Source: an uncultured Eggerthellaceae bacterium
GTDB lineage: Bacteria > Actinomycetota > Coriobacteriia > Coriobacteriales > Eggerthellaceae
Direction: 5' to 3'
NCBI GenBank assembly: GCA_934645125.1
Contig: CAKUDT010000017.1
Location: 1 to 12,581 of the forward strand
Length of the DNA stretch: 12,581 bases
Both the position numbers and the translations under genes were made by a program. Below, piece after piece: positions 7,701-12,581 of this stretch (the first letter of the stretch is position 1; each line of letters opens with the position of its first letter). A model generated the notes under the pieces. It was given only the letters and a program-made list of their open reading frames with translations, was not told the DNA's origin and did not search any database.

Positions 7701-7828
7701 AGGTGGAATTCTATTACGTGAACAAGGCGTTCGTGGCAAGCGCCGTAATAAGCGGTATCACGCTTGCAGCGATGGTTGTTGCCGCGATTGTCGCGCATCG
7801 CCTCCGCCGGCGATTGAGGTGTGCTTAA
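4754..7828 (+). CDS. YfhO-family membrane protein, putative GT-C glycosyltransferase
   Basis: A 1024-residue polytopic membrane protein. The N-terminal half carries about a dozen hydrophobic helices (first ~51-69, later ones to ~570). The YVGGDATSQMIP stretch (82-93) in the first outer loop has the acidic residue (Asp86) expected in GT-C enzymes. NYGLGGDLYSEFAYYYS (112-128) is also typical of YfhO. A large extracellular domain (~575-990) follows, then a last helix (~992-1014) and a basic tail RLRRRLR. In Bacillus subtilis, YfhO is reported to act with CsbB and GtcA in sugar modification of lipoteichoic acid; the substrate here is unknown. Residues ~268-325 are an unusual low-complexity loop. 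The start is uncertain: ATG 4754 gives the longest form, ATG 4781 or TTG 4862 would shorten it, and none has a clear ribosome binding site. The next gene follows after 117 bases with no terminator between, but it has its own promoter. Confidence 0.85.
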   Translation: MLLSCFAVTMRCCKKEQGKRLRAFVRKGLRSGAFGSLKFKQQSRRIVTEYVAPLLVFALLALCSHAVFLPQFSGDPFIAFTYVGGDATSQMIPAISLLENALLSGDLFWSWNYGLGGDLYSEFAYYYSTSPFFYVMFLVKCLFGAAGADFATTQAWRLVGSIVKQTLCMLFLYRLCRQEKRPALLSFLGAVVYGCSFWFIDNSFAFDFMTDAMLWPPLIIMAYNRFMCTNRPFALIIACALAIANSFYFGYMTVLFLVIFALIFSLPVWERGEGAGKASEGASEGAFATLAPAKTAGEGSGESSGEAADKTCTKASLKPRKSAASPLALYVRRIGVLALIMLVALALAAVAFFPSVKAFLSADRVAQLVTMSPLPKPETLALLPEIFFLGHTPASARDLQTVAFPLAVLLVPFIRWRDASGDVRKKTILAVIMLLLSISPAASSLFSGVSYPSNRWYFLVIFAVAYALPAWLETLLGQKRIKAPALVFVAVLLAASLMSLDARWAFANAESGYDFPALTAEMMVHLALGCLFIILLALSQRFQGGRRAAKNVPLVLAVVAFCAAAVLIMPFGPLRALQNECAHPGVQRYESYDQLNESFEGNAATQAAYAQLQPGENEFYRTYDAETTINRVYDESEARVENRSWICGTYGTSAYNSMIPRSLSRVLKKSYAVASTTLSASQYRGLGNRLFLENAWGVGYKLNTEYDANTPLVGYEQVQLENGQTVWKNTNACGIDLWYNSVLPSNVAHQLTFGQRDALLLQTAVLENAEGCAQEYGIPVFRGESAALGSARTVDLSSLAVTFEDCAFEGTAQECTLNAGGDSTVRIELPVVDGAYLFTFGTENPNLWGCSFFVNGTEYYLSAAESRWGYDQTTFCLAIPGNAETLEIKVPWGYFSLWECSLEVAPYDQLAAWTESVNAVNLENLVVDGPKVSGTVSADETGVLAINAPYSSGWHCRIDGQEADVLHVSELFPGVVVQPGQHQVEFYYVNKAFVASAVISGITLAAMVVAAIVAHRLRRRLRCA
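5555..5728 (+). other. Low-complexity cytoplasmic loop insert within the YfhO-like protein
   Basis: Codons 268-325 encode a Gly/Glu/Ala/Ser/Lys-rich stretch with short repeats (KASEGASEGAF, AGEGSGESSGEAADK) between two hydrophobic helices. The DNA shows matching near-repeats such as TCTGAAGGTGCG / TCTGAAGGCGCC and TCTGGTGAAAGC / TCTGGTGAAGCG, suggesting growth by slippage. It is probably a disordered cytoplasmic linker. Confidence 0.6.
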
Positions 7829-7870
7829 AACATATTCCCCCTGGTCATCGCGCTGTACTGGCTCCTTCTT

Positions 7871-7899
7871 TTGACAAAAAAGGGGAGGAGTGATAGTAT
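7871..7899 (+). promoter_or_regulatory. Strong sigma-70-type promoter of the subtilase gene
   Basis: A perfect -35 box TTGACA (7871-7876) and TAGTAT (7894-7899) are separated by exactly 17 bases. TGA (7891-7893) directly precedes the -10 box, making it an extended -10. Transcription would start near 7906, giving a leader of about 40 bases to the ATG at 7946. Confidence 0.8.
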
Positions 7900-7945
7900 C
7901 AATCCATCCGTAAGTAGTACTCACGCAAAAAGAGGAGGAATGATT

Positions 7946-10939
7946 ATGGGTAAAAACAGATACGTGGAAAAACGACAATTGTCGTTAGAGCGTTCTCGAT
8001 TCATCAGCGGTGTTTTATCGCTTGTTCTCTGCTTCTCCATGGTTCCCTTTGCGTATGCCGAAGAGTCAAATACTGCGGATGACGCGTTCGAAGGGGTTGC
8101 CGCGTGGGTTACCGACGTTGATCTGCCCGCCTCGTATGAGCAAGTTGATTGGGATTCCCTTCGACCTGGCGTTGATTATGTTCCCAACAGTATGATTTTG
8201 ACGTTTATGCCAAAGACGCCGCTAGAGGTTGGACGTGCTTTAATAACGGCGCAGGGGTGGACCGAGGACGCCATCATCTCGTGGGATGATGATGCCGGCT
8301 GGAAGTGCATGTCTGTTACTGTTCCTGAATCTCAACCTTTGAAAGACGCAATGGCAATAGCGGCTGGCTCGGGGAAAGTTTGGTATTCCGAGTTAAATCG
8401 GATTTCAGCGTGCCCTATCGATGAAGAAGTCTCTGATCTTCCTGATGAATCGATAGAGGCACCCTCACGACAATGGCCTTTCGACAACCAAGATGTTAAT
8501 CTCATTAATTCGTTTGAAAACTATTCCGAAAAAGAGCTCTATCTTGTTTTCGAGTCCGACGTTTCGCTTGAAGAAGCGCTCGACACCGTTTTTTCCATGG
8601 AAGGTTGGAGCGTTGGCTACTATCAGGGAACAACTTCCAGTGAAAGCAGCTGGTTTTACGATCATGAGCTCTTGGTTACCATTCCTTCGGGAATGACGGT
8701 GATTGATGCTAAAAAGATTGCGAAGCAGCAAGCTGGGATTGTTGATGCGGAGCTTGTTTATTACTCCACATCGGGTCCTGTTTATGAAGAGAAACCCAAT
8801 ATTGCCATAACGTTCGACGCGGGTGTTGACTACAATCAAGCAAAGAAGGCAATTCTTGGTTTGGGCTGGCCCTATGGGGATGCAACGAAGCTAACAGATA
8901 CAGGACAGTTGAGGATTGAGGCATTCTATCCGAAGGGTCTTACGAGCGAACTCGTTACTTCCAAGGCGTATTCTTTGGAAGACGTTGTTCATGTTGAATT
9001 GATTGAGTCGTCTGGCTCTGGCAATGAGGATGGTAGTCAGTCGCCGAGCGAGGGCGGTGATGCCTCCAATATCAATATAGGCGACCAATGGTATCTTGAT
9101 TACCTGGGCATTACCGATGCGTGGAATCAGGCGCAATGCAACGGTGCCGTTTCTGTGGCCGTTCTTGATACGGGTGTTTGGGCTGTTCCCGATTTGCAAG
9201 CAAACCTTGACCTTGATAATGCGTGGGATGCGGTCTCTGAGTCTCCTCTGTCGGCAGACCCCATACATCCTCATGGAACGTGGGTTGCTGGCGTTATTTC
9301 GGCTCAAACCGATGATGACCAGGGCGTAAGTGGCGTTTCTCATAATGCAAAAATCGTTCCCGTGAACATTGCTTCTTCCGTTAAGGGCAACCTTGCATAT
9401 GCAAAAAACGATCACATCGCTTTGGCTATCGAGCACGTTATCAATTCAAACGATATAGATAATTTGCGCGTTATCAATATTAGCTTTGGCGGAAGAGGAG
9501 AGGCAAAAGGAAGCCTTCAAACAGCAATAAACCATGCCGTTGAGAAGGGCGTTTCTGTTGTGTGTAGCGCGGGAAATGAAAACACGGACGCATTGTATAC
9601 GCCCTCTGATTTAAACAATGTTATCAGTGTTATTGCGACAACGATTACTGAGCGGTGGGTTGATTCCACAGATCAAAGCAAAGGATCATGCTATGGTCCT
9701 GCAAAGGACATAGCTGCACCTGGGTATTGTATCAAAACCGTATCGACCGATATGAATACACATGGGATAGCCTATTGCACTGGCACATCTTTTTCGGCTC
9801 CCATTGTGTCGGGCGTGCTTGCTTTGATGTATGCTGCCAATCCTAATCTTACTGCGGCCGATGCCGAGTACTATCTTGAAAATACGGCGACTGATTTGGG
9901 TGCGCCCGGGTTCGATAACGAATTCGCCAACGGCTTGGTGAATGCGAAAGCTGCTGTGTTGTCAGTTGCTTCGGAAGATGCTTTGTTTACCCGTCTTGCG
10001 GGTGACTATGTGGTGAATACCATGGATGCCATTGTTTCCGAAGGCTTCCTTGATGGTGTTTACGGCGATAAAAACGGATCCGATACCGTTATCGTGGCCA
10101 CTATGGATTCGTACTACGATGCTTTGACGGCGGCAAGCCTTGCGGGTATCAAGAATTGCCCTATTCTTTTGACCGATTCCGAGACGCTCAGTCCCGAAAC
10201 GGCATCACTTATTGGACGGTTGGGTGCAACGAAAGCCTACATCGTTGGTGGTCCATCGGCGGTGAGCCTGGACGTTGAGCAGCAAGTATCGGACCTTTCC
10301 GGCGTAAGCGAGGTTGAGCGCCTGTGGGGAGACTATGCGCGCGATACCGCCATGGCAATCTATAGGGAAGGAACGCGCGAGGGCGCCTGGGGCGATACCG
10401 CCATTGTATGCACCGTGAATTCTTATCTGGATGGTTTGGCGGCTTCTCCGTATTCGTTTGCAAAAGGAGCTCCTATTTTCCTAGTGAATTCCGACTTGGT
10501 TCTTGAAAACGATGCTCTTTCTGCCATAGCAAGCGGTGGATTCAAGAAAGTCATTGTTATGGGCGGTACTTCTGCGGTTAGCTCGGCCATAGGCACGCAG
10601 CTCTTTGGCGTGGTGAACAATATATCCCGTATGGCGGGTGATGATGCTTACGAGACCGCGCGCCTGTTTGCCAACCGTTGCCTTGAAGACGGCATGCAGA
10701 TGAATGGAGCGGCTGTGACCACGGCACAATCATACTACGATGCGTTGTGTGCGGGGCCGTTATGTGGCAGGGCGAATGCACCTATCTTGTATGCGGATGA
10801 AGAGTATATAGAATCGGCTGAAGCGTTTTTCACGACTTATGCACCATTCTTTAATCGGGGATACGTGCTGGGAGGTTACTCAGCCGTTCCGAAGAGCGTG
10901 GTTCAGGAGCTGAAAGCCGCTATTGCTGCGGCGTTGTAG
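7946..10939 (+). CDS. Secreted CWB2-anchored subtilisin-like serine protease (S8) with triple pro-region repeat
   Basis: A 997-residue secreted protease. ATG 7946 is chosen because AGAGGAGG (7931-7938) sits 7 bases upstream; an upstream in-frame TTG is part of the -35 box. The signal peptide is 1-38 (cleavage after FAYA). Residues ~82-155, 197-273 and 285-355 are three repeats of one pattern: a beta strand (ILTF, LYLVF, IAITF), an acidic helix ending in GW, a second strand, another helix and a last strand (VWYSELN, VDAELVYY, VVHVELI). This resembles the I9-type propeptide fold. A Gly/Ser/Glu linker (354-380) leads to the catalytic domain (~381-670), with Asp408 in VLDTG, His443 in HPHGT, oxyanion Asn544 in SAGNE and Ser615 in GTSFSAP, so the triad is intact. 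Three CWB2 repeats follow (~680-775, 790-880, 893-990). The protein should sit in the cell wall and cleave surface or outside proteins; its substrate is unknown. It shares its anchor type with the autolysin upstream. Confidence 0.9.
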   Translation: MGKNRYVEKRQLSLERSRFISGVLSLVLCFSMVPFAYAEESNTADDAFEGVAAWVTDVDLPASYEQVDWDSLRPGVDYVPNSMILTFMPKTPLEVGRALITAQGWTEDAIISWDDDAGWKCMSVTVPESQPLKDAMAIAAGSGKVWYSELNRISACPIDEEVSDLPDESIEAPSRQWPFDNQDVNLINSFENYSEKELYLVFESDVSLEEALDTVFSMEGWSVGYYQGTTSSESSWFYDHELLVTIPSGMTVIDAKKIAKQQAGIVDAELVYYSTSGPVYEEKPNIAITFDAGVDYNQAKKAILGLGWPYGDATKLTDTGQLRIEAFYPKGLTSELVTSKAYSLEDVVHVELIESSGSGNEDGSQSPSEGGDASNINIGDQWYLDYLGITDAWNQAQCNGAVSVAVLDTGVWAVPDLQANLDLDNAWDAVSESPLSADPIHPHGTWVAGVISAQTDDDQGVSGVSHNAKIVPVNIASSVKGNLAYAKNDHIALAIEHVINSNDIDNLRVINISFGGRGEAKGSLQTAINHAVEKGVSVVCSAGNENTDALYTPSDLNNVISVIATTITERWVDSTDQSKGSCYGPAKDIAAPGYCIKTVSTDMNTHGIAYCTGTSFSAPIVSGVLALMYAANPNLTAADAEYYLENTATDLGAPGFDNEFANGLVNAKAAVLSVASEDALFTRLAGDYVVNTMDAIVSEGFLDGVYGDKNGSDTVIVATMDSYYDALTAASLAGIKNCPILLTDSETLSPETASLIGRLGATKAYIVGGPSAVSLDVEQQVSDLSGVSEVERLWGDYARDTAMAIYREGTREGAWGDTAIVCTVNSYLDGLAASPYSFAKGAPIFLVNSDLVLENDALSAIASGGFKKVIVMGGTSAVSSAIGTQLFGVVNNISRMAGDDAYETARLFANRCLEDGMQMNGAAVTTAQSYYDALCAGPLCGRANAPILYADEEYIESAEAFFTTYAPFFNRGYVLGGYSAVPKSVVQELKAAIAAAL

Positions 10940-11007
10940 CTGATGGTGCTGCATCGGTGGTGCTTTTTTCCAGCTTGAGTGTGTTGCATTTTCTAACGAT
11001 ATGATAA

Positions 11008-11041
11008 TCGGGGGATGGGCCAAGAAAGGTTCATCCCCCGA
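11008..11041. terminator. Hairpin between convergent subtilase and glycosyltransferase genes
   Basis: TCGGGGGATG (11008-11017) pairs perfectly with CATCCCCCGA (11032-11041). The stem can continue inward by G-T wobbles and two GC pairs to an AAGAAA loop (11022-11027). It lies between the stops of two converging genes (10939 and 11077). The flanks are AT-rich but lack a clean T-run (GCTTTGTTGCGTTTT on +, ATTATCATATCG on -), so it is probably a bidirectional terminator of moderate strength. Confidence 0.7.
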
Positions 11042-11076
11042 GCTTTGTTGCGTTTTGCGGGCGCCGCTTGCGAACG

Positions 11077-12045
11077 TTATCCTTCGCTTGGCTTATCTTC
11101 AGTGTTTTCGCTGGTCAGACAGCGACGCTCAATGTAGATGGGGCGGTTTTTGCCCTCGATATAGGCACGCGAAAGGTATTCGCCAATAAAGCCCAGCGCT
11201 AAAAGCTGCACGCCGCCCAAAAGCAGGATCAGCGCCACGATAGTGGCGTAGCCAGGGATATCAACGCCAAATGCAAGACGTTGCACAATCACGATAATCA
11301 AGTAGATGAACGCTGCCGCGGAAACAAACACGCCGGAGGTGGTAATGGTACGCAGAGGCGCCACCGAAAACGAGAGCAGCCCATTGAAGGCATAGCGCAA
11401 AAGTCCCCAAAACGACCACGTGCTCTCTCCTGCATGACGTTTGCTGGGCGTGTACGGGTAGGCGTACGTTTTGAATCCCACCCACGAGAACAGGCCTTTC
11501 GAAAAACGCTGATAGTCGCCCATGGACAAAAGCGCTTCTGCCACGCAGCGGCGAAACACGCGAAAATCGCTGGCATCTTGGATTACTTCCATGTTGGAAG
11601 ATGAGGCAAGAACTTTATAGAACTTGTGAGAAAGCGATGCGGTCAGTCCCTTTTTCCGGTTCACTTGGCATGCCGCCACGCAATCAAGGTCATCGTCGCG
11701 CTCTAGGATGCGCACCATTTCAAGCAGCGTTGCGGGTTCTTGCTGCAGGTCAGCGTCAATGAACGCAATCAAGTCGCCTTGCGCGTGCTTGAGGCCTGCG
11801 AAAAGTGCCGCTTCTTTCCCGAAATTGCGAGAAAACGACACGGCGCAGACGGAAATTTGCTGTTCGTTACGAGCGATATCAACAAGTTTGCGCAGTTCAT
11901 CGTATGTTTTATCCTTGCTGCCATCGTCGATGAAGATGATTTCGCAGATCAGATCCGTTTCATCGAAAACACGCACGGCTTCATCGTAGAAGGGGCGCAC
12001 GTTGTCCTCTTCGTTGTATGCAGGCACTATCATGGATAGTTTCAT
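11077..12045 (-). CDS. GtrB/CsbB-type polyprenyl-phosphate glycosyltransferase (GT2)
   Basis: A 322-residue membrane-bound family 2 glycosyltransferase, predicted to move a sugar from a nucleotide sugar to undecaprenyl (polyprenyl) phosphate on the inner face of the membrane. The N-terminus has the GT-A start SMIVPAYNEEDNV (4-16). IFIDDGSKD (37-45) and FIDADLQQEP (95-104) give the nucleotide- and metal-binding aspartates (Asp41, Asp97, Asp99). GKEAALFAGLKHA (76-88) and YQRFSKGLFSWVG (178-190) are family motifs. Two C-terminal transmembrane helices (~236-256, 268-290) and the ending RPIYIERR (301-308) are typical of GtrB, CsbB and DPM1-like enzymes. ATG 12045 is preferred: an upstream TTG (12075) would place the start inside the tRNA terminator. 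The ribosome binding site is weak (GAAAG). A membrane-anchored GT2 needs a flippase and a GT-C partner; the YfhO-like protein is a candidate GT-C, but no GtrA/GtcA is visible. Confidence 0.88.
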   Translation of the reverse strand: MKLSMIVPAYNEEDNVRPFYDEAVRVFDETDLICEIIFIDDGSKDKTYDELRKLVDIARNEQQISVCAVSFSRNFGKEAALFAGLKHAQGDLIAFIDADLQQEPATLLEMVRILERDDDLDCVAACQVNRKKGLTASLSHKFYKVLASSSNMEVIQDASDFRVFRRCVAEALLSMGDYQRFSKGLFSWVGFKTYAYPYTPSKRHAGESTWSFWGLLRYAFNGLLSFSVAPLRTITTSGVFVSAAAFIYLIIVIVQRLAFGVDIPGYATIVALILLLGGVQLLALGFIGEYLSRAYIEGKNRPIYIERRCLTSENTEDKPSEG

Positions 12046-12069
12046 AAGGCGTCTTTCGTGTTTGGTAAT

Positions 12070-12099
12070 AAACAAAAAGTCGCTTTTTCAAGCGACTTT
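12070..12099 (-). terminator. Terminator of tRNA-Pro
   Basis: A perfect 10-bp stem, AAAGTCGCTT (12076-12085) with AAGCGACTTT (12090-12099), closes a 4-base loop. On the minus strand it is followed by TTTTTGTTTATT, a strong U-tract. It lies 11 bases after the tRNA 3' end and only about 25-30 bases before the start codon of the glycosyltransferase gene. Confidence 0.85.
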
Positions 12100-12110
12100 C
12101 GTAATCAAAA

Positions 12111-12187
12111 TGGTCGGGTTGACAGGATTTGAACCTGCGACCTCTGCGTCCCGAACGCAGCGCTCTACCAAGCTGAGCCACAACCCG
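12111..12187 (-). tRNA. tRNA-Pro (anticodon CGG)
   Basis: Read on the minus strand, 77 bases fold as a cloverleaf. The acceptor stem CGGGTTG (12187-12181) pairs with CAACCCG (12121-12115), with discriminator A (12114) and an encoded CCA (12113-12111). The anticodon arm is CTGCG-TTCGGGA-CGCAG, so the anticodon is CGG, reading proline CCG. The T arm contains GGTTCAAATCC. It is a stand-alone tRNA with its own promoter and terminator. Confidence 0.95.
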
Positions 12188-12207
12188 CTGTAAAAGACAG
12201 CTTAAGC

Positions 12208-12213
12208 ATGATA
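12208..12213 (-). promoter_or_regulatory. Extended -10 box of tRNA-Pro
   Basis: On the minus strand TGCTATCAT gives a TGn extension followed by TATCAT (complement of 12208-12213), about 20 bases before the mature tRNA 5' end. No good -35 box is seen, which an extended -10 could compensate. Confidence 0.5.
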
Positions 12214-12298
12214 GCACATTGTTTCGATTAGTGCGAGAAAAATGTGAAAAGATATCTTCTCCTGCCGCTTCTTTTCTTCAACCAGGGTGCGAATGTGA

Positions 12299-12352
12299 TA
12301 ACATAGCAAGGCTACAGGGAAGCCCGCAGCGAACGGATGAGCTGGCGGGTTT
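12299..12352 (+). promoter_or_regulatory. Candidate greA promoter -10 and leader hairpin
   Basis: TAACAT (12299-12304), within TGTGATAACAT, is a possible -10 box without a clear -35. Downstream, AAGCCCGC (12320-12327) pairs with GCGGGTTT (12345-12352), with one G-T wobble. AGC (12328-12330) extends it by pairing with GCT (12341-12343) across a one-base bulge, closing a 10-base loop. The right arm runs into TTTCGGATTTTG. The structure looks like a weak leader terminator or attenuator. Confidence 0.4.
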
Positions 12353-12400
12353 CGGATTTTGAAAAATAATAACGAGGACGATCCACAGATTGGCGGAAAA

Positions 12401-12581
12401 ATGGCTGAAGGCAACTTGATTACCCAAGAAGGCAAAGATCAGCTTGAAGCAGAGCTGCATTACCTGGAAACTGAAAAGCGCGCCGAGATTGGCGAGCGCA
12501 TTAAGGTTGCCCGCGAGTTCGGCGATATCTCTGAAAACTCCGAATACGATGACGCGAAGAACGAGCAGGCTCAGGTTGAGG
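12401..12581 (+). CDS. greA: Transcription elongation factor GreA, 5' part
   Basis: Sixty codons run off the right edge. The protein begins MAEGNLITQEGKDQLEAEL and continues with EFGDISENSEYDDAKNEQ (residues 39-56), the hallmark of the GreA N-terminal coiled coil whose acidic tip reaches into the RNA polymerase secondary channel. GreA stimulates cleavage of backtracked transcripts and rescues stalled polymerase. The conserved tip acids are visible as Asp42 and Glu45. ATG 12401 gives the usual N-terminus but has only a weak ribosome binding site (GGCGG, 12392-12396, four bases upstream). A TTG at 12359 is in frame and would add 14 polar residues. The C-terminal FKBP-like domain lies outside the window. 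Confidence 0.93.
   Translation, partial: MAEGNLITQEGKDQLEAELHYLETEKRAEIGERIKVAREFGDISENSEYDDAKNEQAQVE

Noticed and set aside
6080..7978. 632-codon open frame on the minus strand
   Set aside because: It lies antisense to the YfhO-like gene, has the Arg/His/Gln-rich make-up of an antisense shadow in GC-rich DNA, lacks a ribosome binding site and would cross the subtilase promoter.
10940..10976. Terminator directly after the subtilase stop (T-run at 10963-10968)
   Set aside because: There is a run of six T, but the bases before it form at most a very short stem; the much stronger hairpin at 11008-11041 is the better terminator.
12111..12187. tRNA-Pro as an integration (att) site for a mobile element
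   Set aside because: No second copy of the tRNA 3' end, no integrase and no phage or ICE genes are present in the window.
12002..12217. Short open frames on both strands over the tRNA region
   Set aside because: They translate the tRNA-Pro gene (peptides such as VGLTGFEPATSASR and VVAQLGRALRSGRRG are well-known false proteins made from tRNA sequence). The cloverleaf explains the bases fully.

Overview
The window looks like a chromosomal segment from a Gram-positive, mid-to-high-GC actinomycete, most likely a gut-type Coriobacteriia (Eggerthellales-like). The basis is inference: two secreted proteins carry triple CWB2 cell-wall-binding repeats, one small protein is related to anaerobic (class III) ribonucleotide reductase, and codon use is GC-leaning. 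No plasmid, phage, IS or CRISPR hallmarks were seen.

Layout. (1) 1-157: the tail of a membrane protein gene and its terminator. (2) 158-496: a gene-free stretch with a striking 19-bp inverted repeat. (3) 497-1561 (+): a UPF0104/LPG_synthase_TM multi-pass membrane protein with a TATAAT box so close to the start codon that the mRNA is probably leaderless. (4) 1748-2114 (+): a 91-aa protein resembling only the extreme C-terminal glycyl-radical loop of NrdD. It sits behind a good promoter and a pair of NrdR-like boxes spaced 31 bp apart. (5) 2115-2436: a degenerate heptanucleotide repeat and a terminator shared by convergent genes. (6) 2437-4614 (-): a secreted CWB2 autolysin with a GH73 glucosaminidase domain. 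(7) 4754-7828 (+), divergent from it: a YfhO-family GT-C-like membrane protein. (8) 7946-10939 (+): a secreted subtilisin-like protease with a triplicated N-terminal pro-region and three C-terminal CWB2 repeats, with its own near-consensus promoter. (9) 11077-12045 (-): a GtrB/CsbB-type polyprenyl-phosphate glycosyltransferase. (10) 12111-12187 (-): tRNA-Pro(CGG) with its terminator. (11) 12401-end (+): the 5' part of greA with a structured leader.

How the genes may work together. Most of the centre concerns the cell surface. A GT2 enzyme that would charge a lipid carrier, a possible lipid flippase-like protein and a YfhO GT-C-like protein resemble the parts of a CsbB/GtcA/YfhO-type three-component glycosylation machine, but no GtrA/GtcA flippase is visible. 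Two wall-anchored hydrolases, a glucosaminidase and a protease, use the same CWB2 anchor, which in other bacteria binds anionic wall polymers. That such polymers are modified by the glycosylation genes here is a hypothesis. The most novel-looking item is the small NrdD-tail protein together with its NrdR-like operator pair.
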